Assembly (NCBI GenBank): GCA_019239975.1
Contig: JAFAZE010000029.1
Coordinates: 1-61,210 of the forward strand
Direction of reading: 5' to 3'
Source of the DNA: Streptosporangiaceae bacterium
Lineage (GTDB): Bacteria; Actinomycetota; Actinomycetes; Streptosporangiales; Streptosporangiaceae
Length of the DNA stretch: 61,210 nucleotides
In this document: positions 16,925-25,010 of the stretch, in pieces
How positions within the stretch are numbered: the stretch's first letter is position 1
Layout of the letters: each line of letters opens with the position of its first letter
Notes under the pieces: generated by a model
Database searches by the model: none
What the model saw: only the letters and a program-made list of their open reading frames with translations
Told to the model about the DNA's origin: nothing
Translations under genes and position numbers: made by a program

Positions 16925-19900
16925 TGCGGCCGCACCGGCTGGAGGTGACCGCGTTCGGCGCGTTCGCCGCGACGTCGGCGGTCCGCTTCGATGACCTCGA
17001 AGGGCTCTTCCTGCTGCACGGCGAGACCGGAGCCGGGAAGACCACGCTGCTCGACGCGATCGCGTTCGCGCTCTACGGCCGGGTGCCCGGCGAGCGCGGC
17101 AAGACGCGCCGGCTCCGCTCCGATCACGCCCCCGCCGGCCGGCGGACCGAGGTCCGGCTGGAGGCCACGGTCGGCGGCCGGCGGCTGCGCATCACCCGCA
17201 GCCCGGAGCAGGAACGCCCGAGGAAATCAGGCGAAGGAATGACTACCGAACGGGCGCGGGTGCTTCTGGAGGAATGCCTGGGCGACGGCACGTGGCAGAC
17301 GAAGTCCACGCGTGCCGGTGAGGCGGACGCCGAGATCGCCGACCTGATGGGGATGTCCGCGGAGCAGTTCTTCCAGGTGGTGCTGCTGCCGCAGGGGCAG
17401 TTCGCGCAGTTCCTGCACTCGGATGCGGAGGCCAGGGCCCGGCTTCTGCAGCGGCTGTTCGGCACCGACCGGTTCCGCGCGGTCGAGGACTGGCTGGCCG
17501 AGCGGCGGCGGTCCACCGCCGCCGAGGTCGCGGCCGCGGAGGAGGGCGTGGACGTGCTGACCGCCCAGGTGGCGCAGGCGGCGGGCGTCCCGGTCCCCGA
17601 TGGTCCCCCGGAGAATGAGCCCGGGCCCGCGGACCCGGGGACCTCCCCGGCCACGCTGCCGGGGAACTTGCCCGCGGACCCGGGAGCGTGTAAACCTCCC
17701 ACCTCCCCGGGCCAGCGGCCGCTAAACGCCCAGCATGATCATCTCTTCGCCGCGCCGCCCGATAATTCCTCCGGAGCGTCCTCACCGGAGGCCGCTTCGT
17801 TCGCCTCGTCACCGGAGGCCGCTTCGTTCACCCGGTCACCGGAGGCCGCTTCGTTTGCCCCCTCATCACAAGGCGTTTCTTCCGCCCCCTCATCACAAGG
17901 CGCTTCTTCCATCCCCTCATCCGAGAACCGGTGGCAGCGCGCATGGGCCGCCGGCCTGCTCGCGGCCGCGGAAGCCGAGCGCGACGCGACAGCGGCGGTT
18001 GCCAGGGAGCGCTCACGGGAGCTGAAGGCGGCGCTTCGGGCGCAGCGCGCCGCGGAGCTCCTGGTGGACAGGCAGCACCGCCGCGCCGACGCGCTGCGCC
18101 GCGATGGCGAGCTTCGCCTGGCCGCCCCCGGCATCGAGCTGCTGCGCGCCGAGCTGGACGCCGCGGAGCGGGCGGCCGGGGTGGCGCCGGTCCAGGACGA
18201 GGCCGAGCGGGCCGCTGACGCGGCCGGCGCGGCCCGCCAGGCCGAGCAGGATTCGCGCGCCGCGCTCGGGGCCGATGCCGCCGCCCTCCGGGTCGCCGGC
18301 GCGGCGGGACTGCGCGCGGCCGTGCAGCAGCGCCGGGAGCAGCTCGGGCGGCTGGAGGCGCTGCGCGCCGTGGCGCTGCAGGCCGCCGACGAGGAGGAAG
18401 CGGCCGCCGCGGCCCGCGCACAGGCGAATGCGCTGGCCGCCGCGCTGGAGGCGCTCCACGTCGAGACAGCGCGATTCGCCGGGCAGCGAGGACACGCGGC
18501 CGCCGCGCGCGACGCGGCGAGCCAGGCGCAGGCGGATCTGCCCGACGCGCGCGCCGAAGCCGGCAGGTACCGGCGGGCCGCGAACGATGCCGCCGAGCTG
18601 GCCAGTACTCTCGCGGAGCGGGAACGCCTGCACGAGGCGCACCTGTCCGCGCGGGAGACGTCGCTCACGCTTCGCGAGGAGGCGCAGCGCCTGCGCGAAG
18701 CGCGTTTCGACGGCATGCGAGCGGAACTCGCCGCCGCGCTGGTCGACGGCACCCCGTGCCCGGTGTGCGGCTCGCTCGACCACCCCGATCTGTGCGAGCT
18801 GAGCGGCGAGCGGGTCAGCCGGGAACGGGAGGAGCAGGCGGTCGCGGCCGCCGAGGACGCGGCCGGCAGGGCCGACGAGTCAGGCCAGCGGGTGGCCGCG
18901 GCGGACGCGCTGATCGAGAAGCTCGTTCAGCGGCTCGCCGCCGACGGGTTCACGGCACCGGACGCCGGAGCTCTCGCGGCTGACGCCGGCCGGCTGGAGG
19001 CCGAAGCCGCCCGGCTGGAGGCGGACGCCGGCCGGGTGGCCGCGGCCGCCGCCGAACTGGGCGATCGCCAGGCGGTGCTCGACGATCTCGACGCCGCCCT
19101 CGCGCGGGCGGAAAAGGCCAAAGTCGAACTGGCTGAGCAGCGCATCGCCGCCGACGGTGAGGCCGCCGGAGCGCAGCGGCGTGCCGCCGAATGCCGCGAC
19201 TCACTGCGCGCCGAGCTCGGCGGCGCACCCGACCTGGACAGCGCGGTGACGGCGGTGCGGCGGCTCGCGGACGCCCTGACCGCCGCCGCGGCCGCCGCGG
19301 ACGAGACGGCGCGCGCCGCGGCCGCGGCGCGCGAAGCGGGGGAAAGAGCGGCGCGGGCGGCGGCGGACGCCGGATTCGCCGGCCCGGAGGCGGCACGCGA
19401 GGCCCTTCGGGATACCGAATGGCGGCGGCGGTCGGCGGACCGGATCGCCGGGCACGAAGCGGAAGCGAAGGCGGTCGCCGGGCTGCTGGCCGCCCCGGAC
19501 CTGGACGTCCCCCTGGAGCCGCCCGCCGCGGTGGAGGAGACCGCCGAAGCGGTCGCGGCCGCCCAGGAGGCCCATGACGCGGCGCTGGAGGCCGCCAGCC
19601 GGGCCGACCTGCGGGCCGAACAGCTCACCGGCCTCGTGCCCAGGCTGGGCGAGGCCCTTGCCGCGCTGGAACCGCTGACCGCGCGTGCCGCCGAGGCGCG
19701 CCGCCTGGCCGACCTCGCGGCCGGCCAGGGCGCGAACACGCTGCGGATGACGCTCTCGTCCTTCGTGCTCGCCGCGCGGCTGGAGGAGGTCGCGGCGGCG
19801 GCCAGCCAGCGGCTGCTGACGATGACGGCCGGACGGTACTCGCTGGTGCACACCGACGCCCGGCGCGGCGGCGGCCGCGCCGGGCTCGGCCTGCTCGCCT

Positions 19901-20232
19901 GCGACTCGTGGACCGGGCTCGACCGGGACACCAGCACGCTGTCCGGCGGCGAGACGTTCCTCGCCAGCCTGGCGCTCGCCCTCGGCCTCGCGGACGTGGT
20001 GACCGCCGAGGCCGCGGGCACCCCGATGGAGGCGCTGTTCGTCGACGAGGGGTTCGGCACCCTGGACGAGGACACCCTCGACGAGGTCATGAACGTCCTC
20101 GACGGCCTGCGCGAGGGCGGCCGGATCGTCGGCATCGTCAGCCATGTCGCCGAGCTCCGCCAGCGCATCCCCGCCCAGGTCCGCGTCCTCAAAGGCCACC
20201 ACGGCAGCCGCGTCGAGCTCATCCCCGGCTGA
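16924..20232 (+). CDS. sbcC: Exonuclease SbcCD subunit C (Rad50-type SMC ATPase)
   Basis: A protein of 1102 residues. The N-terminal lobe has the Walker A GETGAGKTTLLDAIAFALYG; the Q-loop region FFQVVLLPQGQFAQFL follows. The long Ala/Glu/Arg-rich coiled coil is interrupted by the zinc hook PCPVCGSLDHPD near residue 615. The C-terminal lobe has signature LSGGETFLASLALALG and Walker B ALFVDEGFGTLDEDTL. Residues about 222-335 are an unusual insertion: Pro/Gly-rich, then 9-residue repeats of the SPEAASFAS and SSQGASSIP types, encoded by 27-bp tandem repeats (17782-17916). The insertion sits just after the N-terminal ATPase lobe and is probably a disordered loop. Otherwise the protein is intact and coupled to sbcD. 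Confidence 0.94.
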   Translation: MRPHRLEVTAFGAFAATSAVRFDDLEGLFLLHGETGAGKTTLLDAIAFALYGRVPGERGKTRRLRSDHAPAGRRTEVRLEATVGGRRLRITRSPEQERPRKSGEGMTTERARVLLEECLGDGTWQTKSTRAGEADAEIADLMGMSAEQFFQVVLLPQGQFAQFLHSDAEARARLLQRLFGTDRFRAVEDWLAERRRSTAAEVAAAEEGVDVLTAQVAQAAGVPVPDGPPENEPGPADPGTSPATLPGNLPADPGACKPPTSPGQRPLNAQHDHLFAAPPDNSSGASSPEAASFASSPEAASFTRSPEAASFAPSSQGVSSAPSSQGASSIPSSENRWQRAWAAGLLAAAEAERDATAAVARERSRELKAALRAQRAAELLVDRQHRRADALRRDGELRLAAPGIELLRAELDAAERAAGVAPVQDEAERAADAAGAARQAEQDSRAALGADAAALRVAGAAGLRAAVQQRREQLGRLEALRAVALQAADEEEAAAAARAQANALAAALEALHVETARFAGQRGHAAAARDAASQAQADLPDARAEAGRYRRAANDAAELASTLAERERLHEAHLSARETSLTLREEAQRLREARFDGMRAELAAALVDGTPCPVCGSLDHPDLCELSGERVSREREEQAVAAAEDAAGRADESGQRVAAADALIEKLVQRLAADGFTAPDAGALAADAGRLEAEAARLEADAGRVAAAAAELGDRQAVLDDLDAALARAEKAKVELAEQRIAADGEAAGAQRRAAECRDSLRAELGGAPDLDSAVTAVRRLADALTAAAAAADETARAAAAAREAGERAARAAADAGFAGPEAAREALRDTEWRRRSADRIAGHEAEAKAVAGLLAAPDLDVPLEPPAAVEETAEAVAAAQEAHDAALEAASRADLRAEQLTGLVPRLGEALAALEPLTARAAEARRLADLAAGQGANTLRMTLSSFVLAARLEEVAAAASQRLLTMTAGRYSLVHTDARRGGGRAGLGLLACDSWTGLDRDTSTLSGGETFLASLALALGLADVVTAEAAGTPMEALFVDEGFGTLDEDTLDEVMNVLDGLREGGRIVGIVSHVAELRQRIPAQVRVLKGHHGSRVELIPG
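17782..17916 (+). repeat. Five 27-bp in-frame tandem repeats inside sbcC
   Basis: Copies start at 17782, 17809, 17836 (TCACCGGAGGCCGCTTCGTT type) and 17863, 17890 (TCATCACAAGGCGCTTCTTC type), with a partial sixth at 17917. The 27-bp period keeps frame and encodes 9-residue units. Confidence 0.9.
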
Positions 20233-20240
20233 GCGTCCGG

Positions 20241-20254
20241 GCGCGCAAGCGCGC
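20241..20254. terminator. GC hairpin between convergent genes
   Basis: GCGCGC-AA-GCGCGC lies in the 23-bp gap between the convergent sbcC and tetR stops and can fold with a GCAA loop. There is no U-tract on either strand. It is a possible bidirectional terminator. Confidence 0.35.
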
Positions 20255-20255
20255 G

Positions 20256-20912
20256 TCATGCCAGGCTTTCCTCGATGAAGCTGAAGGTGAGCTCCTCGAG
20301 GTGATGCCGGGTGGCGCCGGGGATGTCACGAAGGGGTCCCTGCCCGGTGAGCATCGCCAGCCCGTGCACCGTGGACCAGATGGGGTACTCGATGCCGTCT
20401 CGGCGCCGCCGGTCGAGTAGCCCGGCGTCGACCAGTTCGTCGAGTACGGTGCGGAGCTGGCCCAGGGGCATGCGGTCGCGCCCGGTTCCGTCGTCCGGAG
20501 CGCCGTAGGCGTGCCGCTGCGGCAGGGCGAATGCGGTCGCGAACAGCCCCGGTTCCTCGTGAGCGAACTCCAGGTACGCCGCACCGATCGCGCCCAGCCG
20601 CTGACGGGCCGCGGCGGGATCGCCGTGCTTGCCGGGCACCCGTGCGACGCCCGCGGCCATCCGGCTGGCGAGCTCCTGCATGGCCGCCGCGGAGACCGCG
20701 GCGAGGAGCTCGTCGCGGTCGGCGAAGTGCCGGTAGGCGGCGTTGGGCACCACGCCCACCATCCGTGTCGCTTCCCGGAGCACGACCGCCTCGGGGCCGC
20801 CGGTCCGGGCCAGCTCCAGGCCCGCGGCGACCAGGCCGTCGCGGACGGCGCCCCGCGGCCGTCGCCGCCGCTCCGCTCCGCGCATCTCCGCTGCTGATCG
20901 ACTGGCCGTCAC
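20256..20912 (-). CDS. TetR/AcrR family transcriptional regulator
   Basis: A protein of 218 residues. The N-terminal helix-turn-helix is visible in LVAAGLELARTGGPEAVVLR then EATRMVGVVPNAAYRHFADR, with the usual Tyr-x-x-Phe at the end of the recognition helix. The C-terminal ligand domain (YLEFAHEEPGLFATAFAL then WSTVHGLAMLTGQGPLRDIP) resembles the TetR C-terminal family with a WHG-like motif. GTG 20912 is the likely start; ATG 20885 would trim nine residues but keep the domain. It is divergent from the alpha/beta hydrolase at 20994. Two related dyads in the 81-bp intergenic region are candidate operators, so it probably represses itself and that hydrolase. Confidence 0.87.
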   Translation of the reverse strand: MTASRSAAEMRGAERRRRPRGAVRDGLVAAGLELARTGGPEAVVLREATRMVGVVPNAAYRHFADRDELLAAVSAAAMQELASRMAAGVARVPGKHGDPAAARQRLGAIGAAYLEFAHEEPGLFATAFALPQRHAYGAPDDGTGRDRMPLGQLRTVLDELVDAGLLDRRRRDGIEYPIWSTVHGLAMLTGQGPLRDIPGATRHHLEELTFSFIEESLA

Positions 20913-20929
20913 GACGGCAGGATAACAAA

Positions 20930-20972
20930 GTGGACAGCGTCCACCAGTTCCGCTATTGTGTACAGTGTCCAC
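20930..20972. promoter_or_regulatory. Pair of TetR operator-like dyads
   Basis: GTGGACAGCGTCCAC (20930-20944) and GTGTACAGTGTCCAC (20958-20972) are related inverted repeats, 28 bp centre to centre, between the divergent regulator and hydrolase starts. Their placement suggests binding by the adjacent TetR-type protein on both promoters. Confidence 0.65.
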
Positions 20973-20993
20973 TAATGACCAGGGAGGCTCGCG

Positions 20994-22043
20994 ATGAGCG
21001 GGAACAGAACAGCAGGTTTGCCGCGGCAGGACCAGCCGCTGGTGACGGCGGCGGAGTGGTTCGCCGGCGGCCAGCGGATATGGTACGACCCGGGATCCGC
21101 GCGCGTACTGACCGAGCAGGAAGCCGCCGCCACGCCGGGCACGCTGCGGGTTTTCGAGCGCGTGGCCGCCGCCGGGCAGGACCCGGACGCTGTGTGGCTC
21201 ACAATGCTGCCCGGGTTCCCGGATGGCTCTTACGGCTGGACCCAGGTGGACCGGATGCTCGGCGACCTTGGCCCGCGACTCTATGTGGAGCCGGTAGGGC
21301 AGGGTGACTCGGACAAGCCCCGGGACTACCCGTACTCCACCGTCGAGCGCGCGGACCTGGTCGAGGCGCTGTGGCGGCACCACGATGTGCGCCGCACCGT
21401 CGTCGTCACGTTCGACTACACCTCGCTCGCGCTGCTGGAGGTACTTCGCCGTCAGCTCGAGCGGACCGCCTCCCGCGACATCGCCAGCGACACCGCCAGG
21501 CCGGTGATCGCGGCCGCGCTCATGGTGAACGGTGGCCTGTTCGCCGACGCGCACACGCATCCGTGGCAGGGCACGCCGCTGCTGCGCACGTCGCTGGGGG
21601 CCCTCGCGATGCGGGGATGGCAGCGCTCGCCGCGCGCGTTCGGCACGGGCTGGAAGCGGGCACGCGTGTACTCCCGCGACTACCATCCCGCCCCGGCCGA
21701 GCTCGCCGAGCTGTGGTCGGCGATCAGCCGGCGGGACGGAGCGGCGTTCGCCCACAACGCGGCGGGATTCGTTGCCGAGCACCGCCGGCACGCACGGCGC
21801 TGGGATCTCGCCGCGATCGCCCGCGAGCTGGACGGCGCGGTCGCCCTCTACGTCGGCGGCAGCGAGGAGGACCCCTACGAGCACCGGCAGATCGCGGCCA
21901 CCCGCGAGCGCGTGCCCGGAGCCCAGGTCCTCACGTTCCCCGGCGGCCACCTCACCACCAGCGAGCACCCGGACCGCCTCGCCGCGGCGATCCGCGAGGT
22001 CGCGGCCCGCCACGGCGTGGGCACCCCATCCCGTTGCCCATGA
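20994..22043 (+). CDS. Alpha/beta hydrolase, possible Asp-nucleophile type
   Basis: A protein of 349 residues with a hydrolase fold: WLTMLPGFPDGSYGWTQVD (oxyanion-hole strand), then RLYVEPVGQGDSDKP, the elbow VVVTFDYTSLALLEVL, and PGGHLTTSEHPDRLAAAI with the catalytic His. At the elbow the residue aligned with the usual Ser of GxSxG is Asp (FDYTS), as in haloalkane dehalogenases and epoxide hydrolases, rather than Ser. A good ribosome-binding site (GGGAGG) precedes ATG 20994. It is divergent from, and probably repressed by, the TetR regulator. A role in turning over a xenobiotic, such as a halide or epoxide, is possible but inferred. Confidence 0.75.
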   Translation: MSGNRTAGLPRQDQPLVTAAEWFAGGQRIWYDPGSARVLTEQEAAATPGTLRVFERVAAAGQDPDAVWLTMLPGFPDGSYGWTQVDRMLGDLGPRLYVEPVGQGDSDKPRDYPYSTVERADLVEALWRHHDVRRTVVVTFDYTSLALLEVLRRQLERTASRDIASDTARPVIAAALMVNGGLFADAHTHPWQGTPLLRTSLGALAMRGWQRSPRAFGTGWKRARVYSRDYHPAPAELAELWSAISRRDGAAFAHNAAGFVAEHRRHARRWDLAAIARELDGAVALYVGGSEEDPYEHRQIAATRERVPGAQVLTFPGGHLTTSEHPDRLAAAIREVAARHGVGTPSRCP

Positions 22044-22190
22044 TCCCCGTCCCGAGCAGCGCCACCGAAGGCACCAGGTCACCGGCCTGTGTCCGCTGCG
22101 CCAGCGCTCCTGTTTCACCACTTTCACCGCGCTCCGCCAACCGGTATCTGCCCGCCCCCGGTTTGGACGGCCGGCCGGGTACGGCGCACC

Positions 22191-23027
22191 ATGGGGTATA
22201 TGCGTGTTTTCGCCCGGTGGGCCGGCATGAGCCCGCGGCGGCGAACCCTGCTCTCCGCACTGGCCCTGGCGGTGGCGGCCGCGGGGATCGCCGGCGGCAT
22301 CGAGGCGGCAGCGGGCAGCCAGCCCGCTGCGATGCCCAGCTCGTCGCGCCCGGGTGCCGTGCTTCTGGTGCCGGGCTACGGCGGGTCGACCGCGGCGCTG
22401 GACGTGCTGGCGGCGAGGATCCGGCGGACGGGCCTGCCCGCAACCGTCGTGCACCTGGCCGGCGACGGCACCGGCGACCTGCGGGCGCAGGCCGGCGTGC
22501 TCAACGGCTACGTGAACCAGGCGCTGCGCGCGGGCTCCGGGCCGGTCACCGTCATCGGCTACTCCGCGGGCGGCGTCGTGGCGTGGCTGTGGGACGTCAC
22601 CTACGACGGCCCGGCGCGCGCCGCACGCATCATCACGCTCGGCTCCCCGCTGCACGGCGCCAACCTCGCGACCATAGGCACCGTGGTAGCCCCGGACGTG
22701 TGCCCGGCCGCGTGCCAGGAACTGGTGCCCGGGAGCAGCCTGCTCACCTGGCTCCAGCAGCTGCCCAGGCGGGACCGCCCACCGTGGCTGTCGCTCTGGA
22801 CGACCAACGACCAGGTTGTGCAGCCTCCGGACTCGGCTCGCCTGCCCGGCGCGGTGAACGTGTCCCTGCAGTCCGTCTGCCGGGACGCGGTCATCGGCCA
22901 CAGCGACCTCCCCACATCCCCCTTGGTAGTGGGCATCGTCCTGCGCACCCTGGCCACCAGGCACCTCACCGCCCCGCCGGCCACCGACTGCAACTCCCTC
23001 CTAGCCCTAGGCAGCTTATCCACATGA
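22191..23027 (+). CDS. Secreted or membrane-anchored lipase/esterase
   Basis: A protein of 278 residues (275 from the second ATG at 22200). A basic N-terminus is followed by one hydrophobic segment (RTLLSALALAVAAAGIAG), so it is exported or anchored. The enzyme core has VLLVPGYGGSTAALDVL, the nucleophile elbow VTVIGYSAGGVVAWL, TLGSPLHGANLA and a late Asp/His pair (NDQVVQPPDSA, VIGHSDLP). It resembles actinobacterial lipases of the PGAP1/LipB-like group. Cysteines in PDVCPAACQEL, SVCRD and TDCNS could form disulfides, consistent with export. Substrate unknown. It stands alone between the regulated hydrolase and the minus-strand ABC operon. Confidence 0.78.
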   Translation: MGYMRVFARWAGMSPRRRTLLSALALAVAAAGIAGGIEAAAGSQPAAMPSSSRPGAVLLVPGYGGSTAALDVLAARIRRTGLPATVVHLAGDGTGDLRAQAGVLNGYVNQALRAGSGPVTVIGYSAGGVVAWLWDVTYDGPARAARIITLGSPLHGANLATIGTVVAPDVCPAACQELVPGSSLLTWLQQLPRRDRPPWLSLWTTNDQVVQPPDSARLPGAVNVSLQSVCRDAVIGHSDLPTSPLVVGIVLRTLATRHLTAPPATDCNSLLALGSLST

Positions 23028-23109
23028 TCATGTGTCAAAATGCCGGCTCCACCCCCCACCCCGGCCATCCGCTCCCTGACGTCGATGGTGGAGCGCGAGC
23101 ATCAGCGCC

Positions 23110-24012
23110 TCAGGCGGTGATGTCCTTGGTGGCGAAGTTCGCCCAGGCGGCGCCCAGGAACACCACGACGTAGACCGCCTGGATGCCGAACCCCCGGTCG
23201 ATGTCGCGCCACAGTATCGGCTGGCGGAAGAAGTCGATCCAGGCCAGCCAGTAGCGCGTCGGCAGGTACGGCTGGACGACCGCCGCCGCGTTCAGCGTCA
23301 CCAGCACCTCGCTGCCCACGAGCGTGGCGAGCGCGCCCATCGCGGCGCCGATCGCCGAGTCGGTGACGGTGGAAAGGAACAGCGCTATCGCGGCGACCCC
23401 GAGCATGGACACGGTGATGAACGCGACCGTGCCGATGACCCGCTCGGCGAGCTGCAGCACGGTCAGCGGCGCGCCCGACAGCGAGGTCACCGCCCCGCCG
23501 GCGGACAGGCCCGCGGTGGGCGCGCCCCCCGCCCCGGGAGCGATCGAGCCGGAAATGCCGCTGCCCGGCGACTCGCCGACCGCGGCCGCGCGGGACGGGC
23601 CGAGGATGAGCACACCCGTGGCGTACGACGTCAGCGTGACGGCGACGATGGCGAACAGCACGAACGCGATCACCGCGATGAGCTTGGCGACCAGCAGCCT
23701 GGTCCGCCCCACCGGCCTGGCCAGCAGGTAGCGCAGCGTGCCGCCGGTGGCCTCGCCCGCGATCGAGTCGCCGGCCACGATCGCCACCGCAACCGGCAGG
23801 AACACCGGCAGCACCAGGGCGAGGGCGGCCGCCGGGTAGAGCTGGCCGTCCTGCAGCACCGCCGAAAGGAACGCGCTGCCCTGCCCGGGCGGCGGCACCA
23901 GGTGCGTGGTCGCGACGAAGATGGCGACGATGAGCGGCAGCGCGCAGATCAGCCCGGCCGTGATCCAGGTGCGCGGCCGCCGGAACAGCTTGAACAGCTC
24001 GACCCCGATCAT
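23110..24012 (-). CDS. ABC-2 type transporter permease
   Basis: A protein of 300 residues with about six hydrophobic segments (WITAGLICALPLIVAIFVAT, LALVLPVFLPVAVAIVAGDS, LIAVIAFVLFAIVAVTLTSY, VIGTVAFITVSMLGVAAIAL and others). Between segments 2 and 3 is SIAGEATGGTLRYLLARPVG, the cytoplasmic motif of ABC-2 permeases. A Gly/Ala/Pro-rich outer loop lies near residue 150. The start overlaps the ATPase stop as ATGA (24009-24012), so the two proteins form one complex. The exported substrate is unknown; drug or lipid export is usual. Confidence 0.87.
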   Translation of the reverse strand: MIGVELFKLFRRPRTWITAGLICALPLIVAIFVATTHLVPPPGQGSAFLSAVLQDGQLYPAAALALVLPVFLPVAVAIVAGDSIAGEATGGTLRYLLARPVGRTRLLVAKLIAVIAFVLFAIVAVTLTSYATGVLILGPSRAAAVGESPGSGISGSIAPGAGGAPTAGLSAGGAVTSLSGAPLTVLQLAERVIGTVAFITVSMLGVAAIALFLSTVTDSAIGAAMGALATLVGSEVLVTLNAAAVVQPYLPTRYWLAWIDFFRQPILWRDIDRGFGIQAVYVVVFLGAAWANFATKDITA

Positions 24013-25010
24013 GCGCCCGGCACCTCATGACCGGTGCCCCTTGGTGAGGGGGAGGGGGTGCTGGGGGAGGGGGAGCGCGGAGGCGAGGGCGGCGAGGTGC
24101 CGCCCCCGCCGCCGAACTGGTCGGAGCCGGCGCCGGTGACCTCCAGGACGACCTCCTCGAGCGTCCGCCGCTGCTGCGCTATCGACGCGACGCGCACCCC
24201 CTCGCCGACCAGCCGGGCGTTCAGGCCGGCCGGGTCGGGATCGCGCACGACCAGGTGCGGCCCGTCGCGGCGCTCGACGTGGCCGTCGAGGAGCGCCAGC
24301 GCTCGTTCGGCATCCTGGGTTTCGACCAGGACGCGGCCGGTCGGCTTTTGCAGCTCCGCCAGCGACTCCTGCAGCACGAGCCGGCCGTGGTCCAGCACGC
24401 CCACCCGGGTGCACAGCGCGGAGACCTCGCCCAGCAAGTGGCTGGACAGGAAGACGGTCACCCCCGCGGAGTTCAGCTCGATGAGCAGGTCCCGGATGTC
24501 CTTGATGCCGCGCGGGTCGAGGCCGTTGCCCGGCTCGTCCAGGACGAGCAGCCGGGGCCGGCGCACCAGCGCGGCGGCCAGGCCCAGCCGCTGCCGCATG
24601 CCCAGCGAGTACGCCTTGACCGGCCGCCGGTCGATGCCGGCGAGCCCGACCCGTTCCAGCGCCTCCTCTATCCGCGCCCGCCGGGTGCGCCGCGAGCCGC
24701 CGGGCCCCGCGGCGTCGAGCAGCCGGAGGTTCGCCCGCCCGGACAGGTGCGGGTAGGCGGCGGGCTCCTCGATCAGCGCGCCGATGTCCGGCAGCGCCCG
24801 GCCGGCGTGCCGGGGAATCCGCTGGCCTAGCACGGTGATCTCGCCGCTGGTGGCGTACACCAGGCCGAGGAGCATCCGGACGAGCGTGGTCTTGCCGCTG
24901 CCGTTCGGGCCGAGCAGGCCGTAGCGATCGCCTTCGCGGACCTCGAGCCCGACCGAGCACACGGCCTCGACGTGCCCGAACCGCTTGGTGAGCGCGCGCG
25001 TGGTGATCAT
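24009..25010 (-). CDS. ABC transporter ATP-binding protein (ABC-2 exporter)
   Basis: A protein of 333 residues. Walker A is GPNGSGKTTLVRML, the signature is the degenerate YSLGMRQRLGLAAAL typical of DrrA/CcmA-like exporters, Walker B is RLLVLDEPGNGLDP, and the H-loop is FLSSHLLGEV. A DrrA-like C-terminal domain follows. The last 35 residues are Pro/Ser/Gly-rich (SPPSPPRSPSPSTPSPSP) and probably disordered. ATG 25010 overlaps the stop of the upstream LolA-like gene, and its own stop overlaps the permease start, so three genes are coupled. Confidence 0.92.
   Translation of the reverse strand: MITTRALTKRFGHVEAVCSVGLEVREGDRYGLLGPNGSGKTTLVRMLLGLVYATSGEITVLGQRIPRHAGRALPDIGALIEEPAAYPHLSGRANLRLLDAAGPGGSRRTRRARIEEALERVGLAGIDRRPVKAYSLGMRQRLGLAAALVRRPRLLVLDEPGNGLDPRGIKDIRDLLIELNSAGVTVFLSSHLLGEVSALCTRVGVLDHGRLVLQESLAELQKPTGRVLVETQDAERALALLDGHVERRDGPHLVVRDPDPAGLNARLVGEGVRVASIAQQRRTLEEVVLEVTGAGSDQFGGGGGTSPPSPPRSPSPSTPSPSPRGTGHEVPGA

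Noticed and set aside
20256..22964. A single long minus-strand reading frame of about 900 codons
   Set aside because: Only the last 218 codons are TetR. The rest is antisense to the alpha/beta hydrolase and lipase, with low-complexity Arg/Gly/Pro sequence typical of shadow frames in high-GC DNA.
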